Positions 52,554 to 62,605 are shown, numbered from the stretch's first letter. The stretch is 64,000 bases of DNA from Heliopora coerulea (GCA_030142905.1 JASJOG010000187.1:592192-656191); one strand, 5' to 3'. Numbers and translations are program-made. Notes: generated from the sequence alone by a model not told the origin.

Positions 52554-54015
52554 ATAACAGCTAAAGCGTTCTCTGACCAAAATATTTTATTGATACAAGC
52601 TTTCGATTGCCAGTTTGCAATCTTCGACAGGTAAATGATTAACGCGTTGTTTCGCGTGGTCAAAGTATCCAGGAAAGCGAGTCGTCCCTCGTGTTCTTGT
52701 TTTATCGTAAAAAAGATGTGTGGGTCAATGGAATTGAGATTGTGAAATGTCGTTACTTTTTGATGATCGAGAAGACGTCATCAACAAAGCGTTTCCATTT
52801 TCGCGGCGGTGTAGATGATTTATTTATGGCCAGTTCCTCAATTTCCTCCATACAGAAATTTGCTATTACAGGGCTCACAGGGCTTCCTATTACACAGCCA
52901 TCTTATCTTTGTAAGTAGAGTAGTTGTTGGAGAGTGTGAAGCGCAGTAGTGTGGTGATGTCGTCGATGGATAGGTTAGTCCTATCTTGTAATGTTTTATC
53001 TTTCATTAATTTATTTCGTATCTGTTCACATGCTCTGTCGACAGGGATCGCTGTGAATAATGAAACGACATGGAATGATGCCATTATTTCATCGTCGTCA
53101 ATGGTGGTGTTTGCCATCTCTTTGGCAAATTCTGTAGAGTTAGAGACAGACAAGCCGTTGCTATTTTGAATGGGCGACAATATACATGTGCAAGGTATTT
53201 GGAAGTGTTGTAAAGTGCTGAGCCTGTACAGGTGACGATTGGGCGAAGAGGATGGTTTGGTTTGTGGTGCTTGATGGATCCAAGGATAGCAGGAGGTATG
53301 GCATCTGTTGAACAGAGTTTTCGATCGGTGGTATCGTCTAGTTTTTGTTGTTTTTTCAATTTGAGTAGATTGGCGTTTAATTCTCTTTCTATTCTCCGGA
53401 ACGGAGGTCTAGGTATTTCTTCGCAAGTGTTTTTATCACTCAGTAAGGATTCCATCTTTTCGTCGTAATCGGTCCGGTCCATGACTACAAAACAATTTCC
53501 CTTGTCAGCTTTCATCACGACGTGTGTGGTGTCTTTTTTTAATTGACGTAGCGCCAGTCTTTCTGCTGTGGTTGTGTTCTTGTGTCGTGGAAGTTTCGAT
53601 CGGTCTAGAAGAGTTGCAGTACATGTCCGAACAATATGTTTCGATTCGTCAGGTAGACGGGCAATGGCGGCTTCGATTTCGGCAACGATATCTTTGTGTG
53701 GGATGTAGGATAGTATAAGGGCAAATTTGGGTCCTTTTTCGAAGATGGAACGTTCGGTGGAAGATAGCGGCTTCTTAGAAAGATTGATTACCCATTTCGT
53801 CGTCTGTGTGGTTTATGGTGGAGCGTGTTCGTAGTTTAGCGTCTGAAGTTTTTTATCGTATCTGGTTGCTATGTGCTTACGGACGGCTAGAGCTCTGTTG
53901 CGTACGAAGTGGGATAACCGAGAGTAGGAGTCGTCAGAAATCAAAGATGTCAGTTTTTGTTGAGTTTCTGTTATGGCGTGTTAATATTTTGGTCAGAGAA
54001 CGCTTTAGCTGTTAT
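52554..54015 (-). mobile_element. PLE family F fragment enclosed by 33-bp inverted repeats
   Basis: Minus strand PLE coding remnant (next entry) lying exactly between ATAACAGCTAAAGCGTTCTC... (52554-52586) and its perfect complement at 53983-54015. These inverted repeats would correspond to the inverted terminal blocks seen in the other PLE families. The 3' side on the minus strand, just inside 52586, has GATTGCAAACTGGCAATCGAAAG (complement of about 52597-52623), a stem followed by GAAA like the PLE ends. Confidence 0.7.
52640..53800 (-). pseudogene. PLE family F reverse transcriptase remnant
   Basis: Minus strand from 53800 down. DPNLPLSYPTSHKDIVAEIE (about 53730) and LPRHKNTTTAERLALRQL form the N-terminal part; then MKADKGNCFVVMDRTDYDEKMESLL (53518 down), PAILGSIKHHKPNHPLRPIV (about 53285-53230); after a frame change LSVSNSTEFAKEMANT, motif A-like FHVVSLFTAIPVD (catalytic D changed to H), YSTYKDKM; then in broken frames GSPVSPVIANFCMEEIEEL (motif B) and WKRFVDDVFSIIKK (motif C, about 52780). 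No GIY-YIG part. Dead copy. Confidence 0.8.
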
Positions 54016-54249
54016 CATGAATAATCCTGACCGCACATCTTCAAATTGTAGTTAATGTTCATTTTAACAAGAAGACGGAAGGGATAAGTGGAGAGCCCCT
54101 TAACAAAAAACATCTTCCCAACACACTTTGTCAAATAATAGATCACAAGAATCCGTCAATCACGAAACAATCGACGTAATAACATTATCAACATATCGTG
54201 ACTGCCACTCAGGAAGCACACACGTCGAACATGCACTTGAGTTCACTAT

Positions 54250-56110
54250 CTGAGTCTTGGTAGCTCGATGGTTAGAGCGTCTCACCAGTCACCAGAAGAT
54301 TGCGTGTTTGACGCCCGTCTGGGGCTCACAACTCGTTTTTGCGAGGTTAGGGCTTGACGAACATTCATCGGTCCCCTAACATATTTCCCACCCACATTTA
54401 CAAGCTATATAGAATCAACCCAGGTAATAAACACTTCATTGTCAAGATATACACTTAATACTAGCCGGCTGAGCAGCTAAGTGATCAGTGATTTTCTCCA
54501 GGTAGAGGTATAAGAAGTTTGACCGCATCCCGACTCTAAAATTACAGGGTCAGACATCTCATTTCGAGTTCCGAACGAGCTTTCATTGAACACTTGTCTA
54601 ATATGATATGGCTCCGTCTCTATCATGAACAGGCTTAACGCTGTTTAACATGGGTGTGCACTAAGCTTTTTGGTGGTATGTTTATCATATTTGTGATATC
54701 ATTATCATTTACCATTTTAAGTCTTTAAATTATACTTTGATTATTTAAATATCATTATCGTTTTCTGACAAACTATTCTATTTCTTAATGAAGACTGGTT
54801 AAGTTTAATAATAGCCTCACTAGGGCAGATTGTAAGGAAATATCTCTAAAACATAAGAGACATTCTGGCTACGATTACACTACAGCGAAAGTCTACGGAT
54901 TCAGAAAGTATTCGGATTTACGCCAAAAAATATATTCAGATTTGTTGGCTGTTTACACAGGAAAAAGTATCTGGGATAGATGCATGGTCGTGTTAACGCA
55001 AACAGTGCTTTCTTATCTAGGAATGGACATGAATCCTCACGAATTTTATTAAAAGTAACCCTGGACAACCGAAAAATTTCTTTCCACGCTTTGTTTATTA
55101 TAGCCTCTGACATTCCCAAATGCTACTTCGGCTGTTATATACAAAAATGAAATGAGAAAACTTTCTCCGGAGTATTACCTTTCCAGGTTCGAAGTAACCA
55201 GATTCTTTCCCAGATTCATATTTATCCGGATTCGTGGCCAATCCGAAGACTTTTTATACCGCGTTACTTCAGTGTAAACGGCTACTTTGAATCCGAAGAA
55301 AAAGTCACCGGATTGCCTAAGAATCCGGAGAAATTTGATGTGTTGTAAACGTACCTTTTATCTAGACGTCTTTGACGTTTCTTGCTTAATTTCATTCCGA
55401 TACCATCACAACGCAACGCATCACATATTATCAAGTTACCAGCCTTTTTAATCCAAGGACGTTCGTCAAACTAATTTACTCCATGGTTGGAGCATTTCAC
55501 CTGTCATCAGAAAGTTTCTGGTTCAATTCCCGTATGGGGCTCAGACTACGTTTTTATGAGTAACAAACGTATATTTATCATCTGCAATAACACTAACTTC
55601 CCACATTTACAATAGTGTATAACATTCATGTCGATCTTTAAGTATTATTATATAGTGACTACCGCATAATCAGCACATATCTCGAACCATCACATTAGCT
55701 TTCCATCTAAGCCTCGTCAGCCTAGTCATTAAAGCGTCTCGGCAGTCATCAAAAGGTATTGAGGATTCGACCTCCAGCCGTCTGGGGCTCAAAATACTTA
55801 GTTATCTGCAATCACACGAAGCTCTCAATGCACAATGTTGTGTACAATATTCATGTTAATCATAAGTATTATTACCATATCATGGCTACCGCATATCCAC
55901 TACATATCTCGACCTACACATTAGCTCTCCATCTAAGAGTCGTCATCCTAATGATTGAAGCGTTTCGCCGGTCATTTAAAAGTAGTGGGTTCGACCTCCG
56001 TCTGAAACTCAAAATACTTTCCTGAGTAAATGAGTTTGACAAACGACTATTGATCAACTGCAATCATACGAAGCTCCCAATGCACGATATGTTGTATAAC
56101 ATTCGTGTCG
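54250..56110 (+). repeat. Tandem tRNA-like SINE units
   Basis: tRNA-like cores at about 54255-54328, 55473-55545, 55711-55793 and 55930-56010. The first is best preserved: A box TGGTAGCTCGATGGTTAGAGCG and B-box-like GTTTGACGCCC, ending CTGGGGCTCA. The last three are followed by a common ~120-bp tail (CTGCAATNACAC, CGAAGCTC-like, GTATAACATTCATGTCGATCTTT, CTACCGCATA) and repeat every ~220-240 bp, giving a partial tandem array. Different from the SINE at 9.8-10.6 kb. Between 54400 and 55450 I see no gene. Confidence 0.6.
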
Positions 56111-56114
56111 ATCT

Positions 56115-56575
56115 TTTAAACTAACTACAATAATGAAATTTTACTTATGTCAATTTATGTGCCATCGCCATCCAGTTTCATTCTTACATTTGATTGTTCT
56201 GCAGTCGCACATGTAGGGCATTATAGCTCAACGTTTTGCAAGAGAGCACTCAGAATGTCAAGGAAAGGTGGTCGCTTGGAAGTAGTTCACTTAGATAAAC
56301 AGTTGGCACTATTTATAGAGGGCGACAACGAGCAGCGAAAACGCTGGTTGACCTGCACTGAACAAAACACAATTACAAAACGAAAATACTAACAAAGCTA
56401 CAATGCATGGTAAAATAAAACAATATAAACGTACGATAAAAATTACACATTGATTATCTAAAAAACATCCAAGTACTAGCTGTTCGTTATGGTCAACTTG
56501 GATTAGCGCATTCTTCAACGAAGGCTTGGATGCCTTATATGAAGTAGAATAAAATTCCAAGTTCTAATACCATTT
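56115..56575. other. No gene recognised
   Basis: Short region with overlapping frames on both strands (56147-56392 plus, 56309-56560 minus), neither with a recognisable motif. Confidence 0.4.
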
Positions 56576-58013
56576 ACAACTAGAAATACGTGAACGCAAC
56601 AAACGCTAGCCCACCCTTCCAATATATCTCTCGAGAATCCAAGTAACATTGATAATTTTTCAAAGACAAATCGTCCTTACTATAACTGGAAGAGGTAATG
56701 CAATAAAAAAAACAATATTTGGCCACAAATATTAACAACCCAAACAGGAAATTATTTTACATTCAAACTGCTTGTCGCCATATTTACTTTTAAAACTTTT
56801 ATTCTGTTTTATTAAAACAAAACGTTTGGTGAGAATAACCTTTAACGGTTTAATAAATGATAAGAGATTCATTCTTACAATTCTACTGCTTATCAATGGA
56901 TGTTGATAGCAAGACCTTGCATTAATTGCGATCTTGAGAAATTTCGAGTCGTTTTCCAATCAAACTTTTCACTCATTTTGCTTTAAAGAAGGATTTTTTA
57001 TTAGATAGCCAGATGTTTTGGTGACCAAAAACAAGTAGCTTTGCAGCGAGTTACCTGGTGGCTGTTTACCTTGTACTTTTGTTTCGAGCAAAAAGTACAT
57101 CCTAACGTCTTCAGTGGGGCAACATTTCATAGGGGAAAAAATCCTGATTGAGGAGATGAAATCTTTGTGTGGAAAGCGGAGAAAGCATCCAAAGATTGTC
57201 ATGGCCTGGACAACTCTTCTGGACGATGAGCGTGCTATCCTACTTCTCAAGCAATTGACCATGAATGCTGTCCGGTTAAATACTGCAAAATGTCCAAAAG
57301 TAATCGTCCTACAGAGATGAATGAACCACAATCTTCATTCTATTTTACCAATAAACACCAGCAAAATCCAGGCGATAATATTTGGTACAAGAAGTCTCCC
57401 TTAGGGAAGAATGAAGTCGGGAAGCTACTTTTCAAAGCTGTTCAAAACAATTCCGTTCGCAGAACTTGTATTTCAAAGCTACTCGATTCAGACTTACCTG
57501 TGATTGTGCAGCTCAGGTAAGTAGTTACCAGAACGTGAAAAGTCCCAAGATTTATACAAATCGGCATCTATTCAACTTCAGTAAAGAATGTCGTTTTAAT
57601 ACATTTGGTCGCTTGGCAAATGTCCTGACAAGCAAGCGAGTTCCCTTACGTCTTTTGTTCATATAAATCAGAAAGAACCAAGACAAAGCGTTACTGCAAA
57701 AAAACAGTCGACAAATGCAAATCCCAAATAGCTTTGAGAACTGTTCTTTCAAGTCATAAATTGTCCAGTTACTGAGGTGGCCCTCAAAAGCGAAACCAGC
57801 CGCAGGCACCAAGAAAGCCATTTCCTTTGCCGGTCTTAAGTCAATTACTGGCTTCAGTGTTCAAATAATGTAAACAACTTGCGAGAGATCCATACAAGGG
57901 AAAAAAGAACGAGACCAAATCAATTTGCTTCAATACGGTACCTAAGTTCGGTTTGTTCAACAATATACCAGTCCCAGAGCTTGCACAAGGCATTTTTGAG
58001 TGACCGGAATCCA
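56576..58013 (+). mobile_element. Crypton-type element, copy E
   Basis: Same 5' end as copies A and B, and same 3' end as copy A. Compared with copy B, it lacks the section for the N-terminal recombinase domain (deletion at about 57012) but has the uninterrupted region GATTGTCATGGCCTGGAC at 57194-57211 that is split in copy B, confirming the insertion site there. Recombinase blocks: EMNEPQSSFYFTNKHQQNPG (57308-57370), WYKKSPLGKNEVGKLLFKA, NSVRRTCISKLLDSDLPV (57449-57503), then frame change and SSYQNVKSPKIYTN. A microsatellite and PLE family G follow. Confidence 0.65.
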
Positions 58014-58019
58014 TGGATA

Positions 58020-58025
58020 TATTTA

Positions 58026-58069
<44 letters not shown>
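58020..58069. repeat. (TA)n microsatellite
   Basis: TA run immediately next to the 3' terminus of PLE family G. Confidence 0.95.
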
Positions 58070-58073
<4 letters not shown>

Positions 58074-58109
58074 CACAACACAAGATTTGGTTACTTCATA
58101 AGAACTTTT

Positions 58110-58169
58110 ATTCACTACAGATCTGTTTCGTATGACAAGTCCGAAGCTTGCCACACTCATCAGGTGAAT
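58110..58169 (-). ncRNA. Hammerhead ribozyme (type I), PLE family G copy 1
   Basis: Complete fold on the minus strand: stem I AUUCAC (58164-58169) with GUGAAU (58110-58115); CUGAUGA 58157-58163; a 10-bp stem II GUGUGGCAAG/CUUGUCAUAC around CUUCGGA, with a G-C pair next to the core; GAAA 58126-58129; stem III ACAG-AU-CUGU 58117-58126; cleavage after the A at 58116. All conserved core positions are present. Confidence 0.9.
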
Positions 58170-58269
58170 GCTGTGTTTGGCGTGTAAACTTGAGATCTGT
58201 CGTTAGTTTGTGACGTCAAGTTGTTTGTGTGTAGTATTTGGTTCGTGTTACAGGTAGAGGCAGTGACAA

Positions 58270-60459
58270 TTATCTATTACAAAGCAAGTGTTTCTTGCGG
58301 TGCCTGCAAGTAGATATGAGTTCATTCCTTTTGTTGAGTGAACTTAGTTCCGGATGGCAGATGATGAGAAATTTTTCGTAGATGCATAAGTTGCAGCGTT
58401 TAGTCCTGTTTGAATAGGGATGACATTTCTTCATAATTTTCCATTCTATTGAATAACGCGCGTTCGATTCCTTCAGCGACCAAACATGTTTGCTAAGCTC
58501 TGTGGCGTTTTTAGATTTTTCGTTTCGAAATGAGCTGGTGTGGTTCCGATATCGTGTTTTAAACGTTCCTTCTGTTAAGCCGACGTAGGTCTCTTTCGTG
58601 TTGTTGTCCTCATTCGTTACGGTGGTCTGGTACACAATCCCTTTGGTTTGGCATTTCCCTTTTAGTGGGCAATCATTTTTTATGCGGCAGTTGCATTCGT
58701 TTTTCGGGGACGTGTGATCAGCAGTTTCTTTGGTTTTGTTTAGCACTGATTTGTTGTGCAACGAAATGATGTTGGCTACGTTGGGCATACAACTATAACT
58801 AAGTTTCAGTGTGTTTCTATTGCAAATTTTGTGTAAAGGATGGCCTTTTGGGAAGCACTCGTCGATAGCTTTCAGAAACTTACGGCCGATGTTGGTTGCG
58901 ACATTGGCACTGTATGGCGGATTAAACCAAATGACGTTTCTTTTCCTTGTTCGTTTTTCTTGAATAGGCTGGGGATCGAAATGAAGCTGGTAGTCGTATC
59001 CACTTTTTAGGAGAGCTTCTTGGTACGGTTGTCGTGTGGAATCGAAAGTTTGTTGGCAGGAAGATATGTTCGAAAGTCGGCGGTTGATGGATTCGGGGAT
59101 TTGGCGAAGTATTGTAGGCGGGTGGTTGCTGTCTCGGTGGACGTAAAGAGGAACGCTGTTAGGTTTTGTGTACGGTTTATATGATCCGGATCTTAAGTCA
59201 AATGAAACATCGAGAAAGTTCACACTTTTTTTGTTCGCATCTATAGTAAGTTTTAGCTTGTGGTCGTTGAATGTTTTACATATTACTTTCTTGATGTTTT
59301 CAATTTCTTTGGGGGTTGCATTGAATGCGCCTAGGCCGTCATCTCTGTATAATCCGACATTCCTTTTAATATTAGTGGGCAATTGGGACAGGAGGTAGGA
59401 GCCGACAAGTTCGCAGGTCTCAGCACCGTCAAAGCTGCCCATCGTCACGTCGAAATTTGAGCCTTCGGCTTTTTTCTGCCATGCTTTGTTTTCGTTAAAA
59501 AGAAGAGAGTTCTTGGTCTGAATGATGATGTTTTTTTCTTTGTTGGTAATTCGGTCGTGTTCCGAGGCGAACGAAAGTGCTTTAATTAACAAGTCTTCCG
59601 TTATTGAGGGATAAAAATCAACCACGTCAAAACTTACGAATGAATGCGCTGGTTTATCTTTGATGTTTTTGAACCACTTAATGACGGAAGTGCTGCTATT
59701 CCACTGGTTTAATGCTGTCGCTGCTTTTACTTTCTTGTTGATTCGTTCGAGGATTCTTTTACTGATAATACCTATCTCTGATTTCGCGGGATTTATTAAT
59801 CTACATGACGGTTTGTTGTTAAAGTTCGGTTTGTGATCTTTCAAGGTGATGAAACAATCTTTCTCGGCAAGCGCGTCAATTCTATTGTCAAGCTGTAGGT
59901 CTTTTGCGATTCTCTTTTCTTCACTAATTATTTTGCTGGTTTCATTAGGTTGTGCTTTCTTGTATGATTTGTTTATACTGGAATGGAGTAGCCGGTTGTA
60001 GGAAGCAGGTTTAACGCGATAGAAATTAGTTGACTTGTCCGCGGGGATTAGCAATTCTTTGTCGTTATGTATTTTCTTTGCGTCCCGTGAAAGTTGTTGT
60101 TGGAATTTGCAAGTCGAGTGTTTGAATTCGATGTGTTGCACAATTTCTAGCATCCTACCTTCGAATTCGCGTATTTCGTCGATTGGTGGTGGAGATTTCG
60201 TCGTTCTAAATCCGTATGTTTCTTTAGTCGGTCTTTGTTCGGCTGTTGCCAAGGAATGGTAGGCTTTCCATCGTACGCGTTGTAAAAAGGATTGTGTCTT
60301 CTCGATCAGGTATCTCAAGTATACGTTTGGCTGTGCAATCGCTATGTTCTTCGTAGAGTATCCAAGGTTTACGGTTTCCATATTCACTTGTAGAGTGCTC
60401 AACAATGTAGGAGCGAAATAGATATATGTGTTGATAACAAGTATCAATAACAAAATCAT
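58270..60459 (-). CDS. PLE family G polyprotein: RT plus GIY-YIG endonuclease, intact
   Basis: 729 codons, no interruption. The homologous start in family E suggests translation begins at the internal ATG of residue 27 (METVNLGY..., position 60381) rather than at 60459. N-terminal helix-rich region to about residue 150 with the LLIPADKSTNFYRV block; RT fingers LKDHKPNFNNKPSCRLI; motif A FVSFDVVDFYPSI (D near residue 279); motif [15 protein letters not shown]; motif C LYRDDG (near 370); [10 protein letters not shown]. Linker with a cysteine cluster CNCRIKNDCPLKGKC, then GIY-YIG (GIVYQTTV... YVGLTEGTFKTRYRNH, residues about 606-640) and a final CNLC...CRHR part. Established: PLE RTs copy RNA at a nick; an active source copy is plausible. 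Confidence 0.95.
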   Translation of the reverse strand: MILLLILVINTYIYFAPTLLSTLQVNMETVNLGYSTKNIAIAQPNVYLRYLIEKTQSFLQRVRWKAYHSLATAEQRPTKETYGFRTTKSPPPIDEIREFEGRMLEIVQHIEFKHSTCKFQQQLSRDAKKIHNDKELLIPADKSTNFYRVKPASYNRLLHSSINKSYKKAQPNETSKIISEEKRIAKDLQLDNRIDALAEKDCFITLKDHKPNFNNKPSCRLINPAKSEIGIISKRILERINKKVKAATALNQWNSSTSVIKWFKNIKDKPAHSFVSFDVVDFYPSITEDLLIKALSFASEHDRITNKEKNIIIQTKNSLLFNENKAWQKKAEGSNFDVTMGSFDGAETCELVGSYLLSQLPTNIKRNVGLYRDDGLGAFNATPKEIENIKKVICKTFNDHKLKLTIDANKKSVNFLDVSFDLRSGSYKPYTKPNSVPLYVHRDSNHPPTILRQIPESINRRLSNISSCQQTFDSTRQPYQEALLKSGYDYQLHFDPQPIQEKRTRKRNVIWFNPPYSANVATNIGRKFLKAIDECFPKGHPLHKICNRNTLKLSYSCMPNVANIISLHNKSVLNKTKETADHTSPKNECNCRIKNDCPLKGKCQTKGIVYQTTVTNEDNNTKETYVGLTEGTFKTRYRNHTSSFRNEKSKNATELSKHVWSLKESNARYSIEWKIMKKCHPYSNRTKRCNLCIYEKFLIICHPELSSLNKRNELISTCRHRKKHLLCNR

Positions 60460-60535
60460 ATGGTGCAGAGTGCTCTATACCGAGGTAGAGCGGAATAATC
60501 ACAACACAAGATTTGGTTACTTCATAAGAACTTTT

Positions 60536-60595
60536 ATTCACTACAGATCTGTTTCGTATGACAAGTCCGAAGCTTGCCACACTCATCAGGTGAAT
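60536..60595 (-). ncRNA. Hammerhead ribozyme (type I), PLE family G copy 2
   Basis: Same sequence as 58110-58169 at the expected offset of 2426 bp; all pairings conserved. It lies at the boundary between the two tandem minus-strand units, so cleavage would separate a tandem transcript at the unit junction. Confidence 0.9.
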
Positions 60596-60695
60596 GCTGT
60601 GTTTGGCGTGTAAACTTGAGATCTGTCGTTAGTTTGTGACGTCAAGTTGTTTGTGTGTAGTATTTGGTTCGTGTTACAGGTAGAGGCAGTGACAA

Positions 60696-61870
60696 TTATC
60701 TATTACAAAGCAAGTGTTTCTTGCGGTGCCTGCAAGTAGATATGAGTTCATTCCTTTTGTTGAGTGAACTTAGTTCCGGATGGCAGATGATGAGAAATTT
60801 TTCGTAGATGCATAAGTTGCAGCGTTTAGTCCTGTTTGAATAGGGATGACATTTCTTCATAATTTTCCATTCTATTGAATAACGCGCGTTCGATTCCTTC
60901 AGCGACCAAACATGTTTGCTAAGCTCTGTGGCGTTTTTAGATTTTTCGTTTCGAAATGAGCTGGTGTGGTTCCGATATCGTGTTTTAAACGTTCCTTCTG
61001 TTAAGCCGACGTAGGTCTCTTTCGTGTTGTTGTCCTCATTCGTTACGGTGGTCTGGTACACAATCCCTTTGGTTTGGCATTTCCCTTTTAGTGGGCAATC
61101 ATTTTTTATGCGGCAGTTGCATTCGTTTTTCGGGGACGTGTGATCAGCAGTTTCTTTGGTTTTGTTTAGCACTGATTTGTTGTGCAACGAAATGATGTTG
61201 GCTACGTTGGGCATACAACTATAACTAAGTTTCAGTGTGTTTCTATTGCAAATTTTGTGTAAAGGATGGCCTTTTGGGAAGCACTCGTCGATAGCTTTCA
61301 GAAACTTACGGCCGATGTTGGTTGCGACATTGGCACTGTATGGCGGATTAAACCAAATGACGTTTCTTTTCCTTGTTCGTTTTTCTTGAATAGGCTGGGG
61401 ATCGAAATGAAGCTGGTAGTCGTATCCACTTTTTAGGAGAGCTTCTTGGTACGGTTGTCGTGTGGAATCGAAAGTTTGTTGGCAGGAAGATATGTTCGAA
61501 AGTCGGCGGTTGATGGATTCGGGGATTTGGCGAAGTATTGTAGGCGGGTGGTTGCTGTCTCGGTGGACGTAAAGAGGAACGCTGTTAGGTTTTGTGTACG
61601 GTTTATATGATCCGGATCTTAAGTCAAATGAAACATCGAGAAAGTTCACACTTTTTTTGTTCGCATCTATAGTAAGTTTTAGCTTGTGGTCGTTGAATGT
61701 TTTACATATTACTTTCTTGATGTTTTCAATTTCTTTGGGGGTTGCATTGAATGCGCCTAGGCCGTCATCTCTGTATAATCCGACATTCCTTTTAATATTA
61801 GTGGGCAATTGGGACAGGAGGTAGGAGCCGACAAGTTCGCAGGTCTCAGCACCGTCAAAGCTGCCCATCG
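60696..61870 (-). pseudogene. PLE family G, C-terminal RT/GIY-YIG fragment (minus)
   Basis: Open from the inversion point to the normal stop; begins inside RT motif B (MGSFDGAE). Contains RDDG, the cysteine linker and the GIY-YIG domain, but lacks the N-terminal half including motif A. The formal start at 61904 lies in the inverted copy and is not real. Confidence 0.85.
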
Positions 61871-62445
61871 GCCATCCTTTACACAAAATTTGCAATAGAA
61901 ACACACTGAAACTTAGTTATAGTTGTATGCCCAACGTAGCCAACATCATTTCGTTGCACAACAAATCAGTGCTAAACAAAACCAAAGAAACTGCTGATCA
62001 CACGTCCCCGAAAAACGAATGCAACTGCCGCATAAAAAATGATTGCCCACTAAAAGGGAAATGCCAAACCAAAGGGATTGTGTACCAGACCACCGTAACG
62101 AATGAGGACAACAACACGAAAGAGACCTACGTCGGCTTAACAGAAGGAACGTTTAAAACACGATATCGGAACCACACCAGCTCATTTCGAAACGAAAAAT
62201 CTAAAAACGCCACAGAGCTTAGCAAACATGTTTGGTCGCTGAAGGAATCGAACGCGCGTTATTCAATAGAATGGAAAATTATGAAGAAATGTCATCCCTA
62301 TTCAAACAGGACTAAACGCTGCAACTTATGCATCTACGAAAAATTTCTCATCATCTGCCATCCGGAACTAAGTTCACTCAACAAAAGGAATGAACTCATA
62401 TCTACTTGCAGGCACCGCAAGAAACACTTGCTTTGTAATAGATAA
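61870..62445 (+). pseudogene. PLE family G, GIY-YIG fragment (plus)
   Basis: Open C-terminal fragment from the HPLHKICNRNTLKLSYSC block through the cysteine cluster and GIY-YIG to the normal stop at 62445. No RT motifs A to C. First ATG at 61927. Confidence 0.85.
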
Positions 62446-62545
62446 TTGTCACTGCCTCTACCTGTAACACGAACCAAATACTACACACAAACAACTTGAC
62501 GTCACAAACTAACGACAGATCTCAAGTTTACACGCCAAACACAGC

Positions 62546-62605
62546 ATTCACCTGATGAGTGTGGCAAGCTTCGGACTTGTCATACGAAACAGATCTGTAG
62601 TGAAT
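62546..62605 (+). ncRNA. Hammerhead ribozyme (type I), PLE family G copy 3/4 junction
   Basis: Plus strand: ATTCAC 62546-62551, CTGATGA 62552-62558, 10-bp stem II, GAAA, ACAGATCTGT, A, GTGAAT 62600-62605. Same as the minus-strand copies. Sits directly upstream of the coding part of copy 4. Confidence 0.9.

Larger units (their letters stand above)
58070..60495 (-). mobile_element. PLE family G, full-length copy 1
   Basis: Unit of 2426 bp on the minus strand, defined by exact recurrence of its 3' end (58070 on) at 60496. Contains one intact frame and a hammerhead ribozyme in the 3' terminal block (58110-58169). Tandem with the truncated copy at 60496-61870 without spacer, so the terminal block serves both units, as in pLTRs described for Penelope elements. 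Confidence 0.9.
60496..61870 (-). mobile_element. PLE family G, truncated minus copy 2
   Basis: Appears identical to 58070-59444 (1375 bp, offset 2426). Lacks the 5' half and stops at 61870, where the sequence inverts. Confidence 0.9.

Noticed and set aside
52554..54015. A DNA transposon with 33-bp TIRs
   Set aside because: The interior is a PLE reverse transcriptase, not a transposase, and other PLEs here also have inverted terminal blocks. Kept as PLE, with the alternative stated.
59168..61824. Repeated 76-codon plus-strand frames (59168-59398, 61594-61824) conserved between copies, and the similar minus one at 63747-63977
   Set aside because: They are antisense shadows of the PLE family G RT; conservation comes from the identity of the copies, not from coding constraint.
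61870..61904. Start codon at 61904 for a 402-codon protein
   Set aside because: The first 12 codons come from the inverted neighbouring copy; the real frame enters at the inversion point inside RT motif B.
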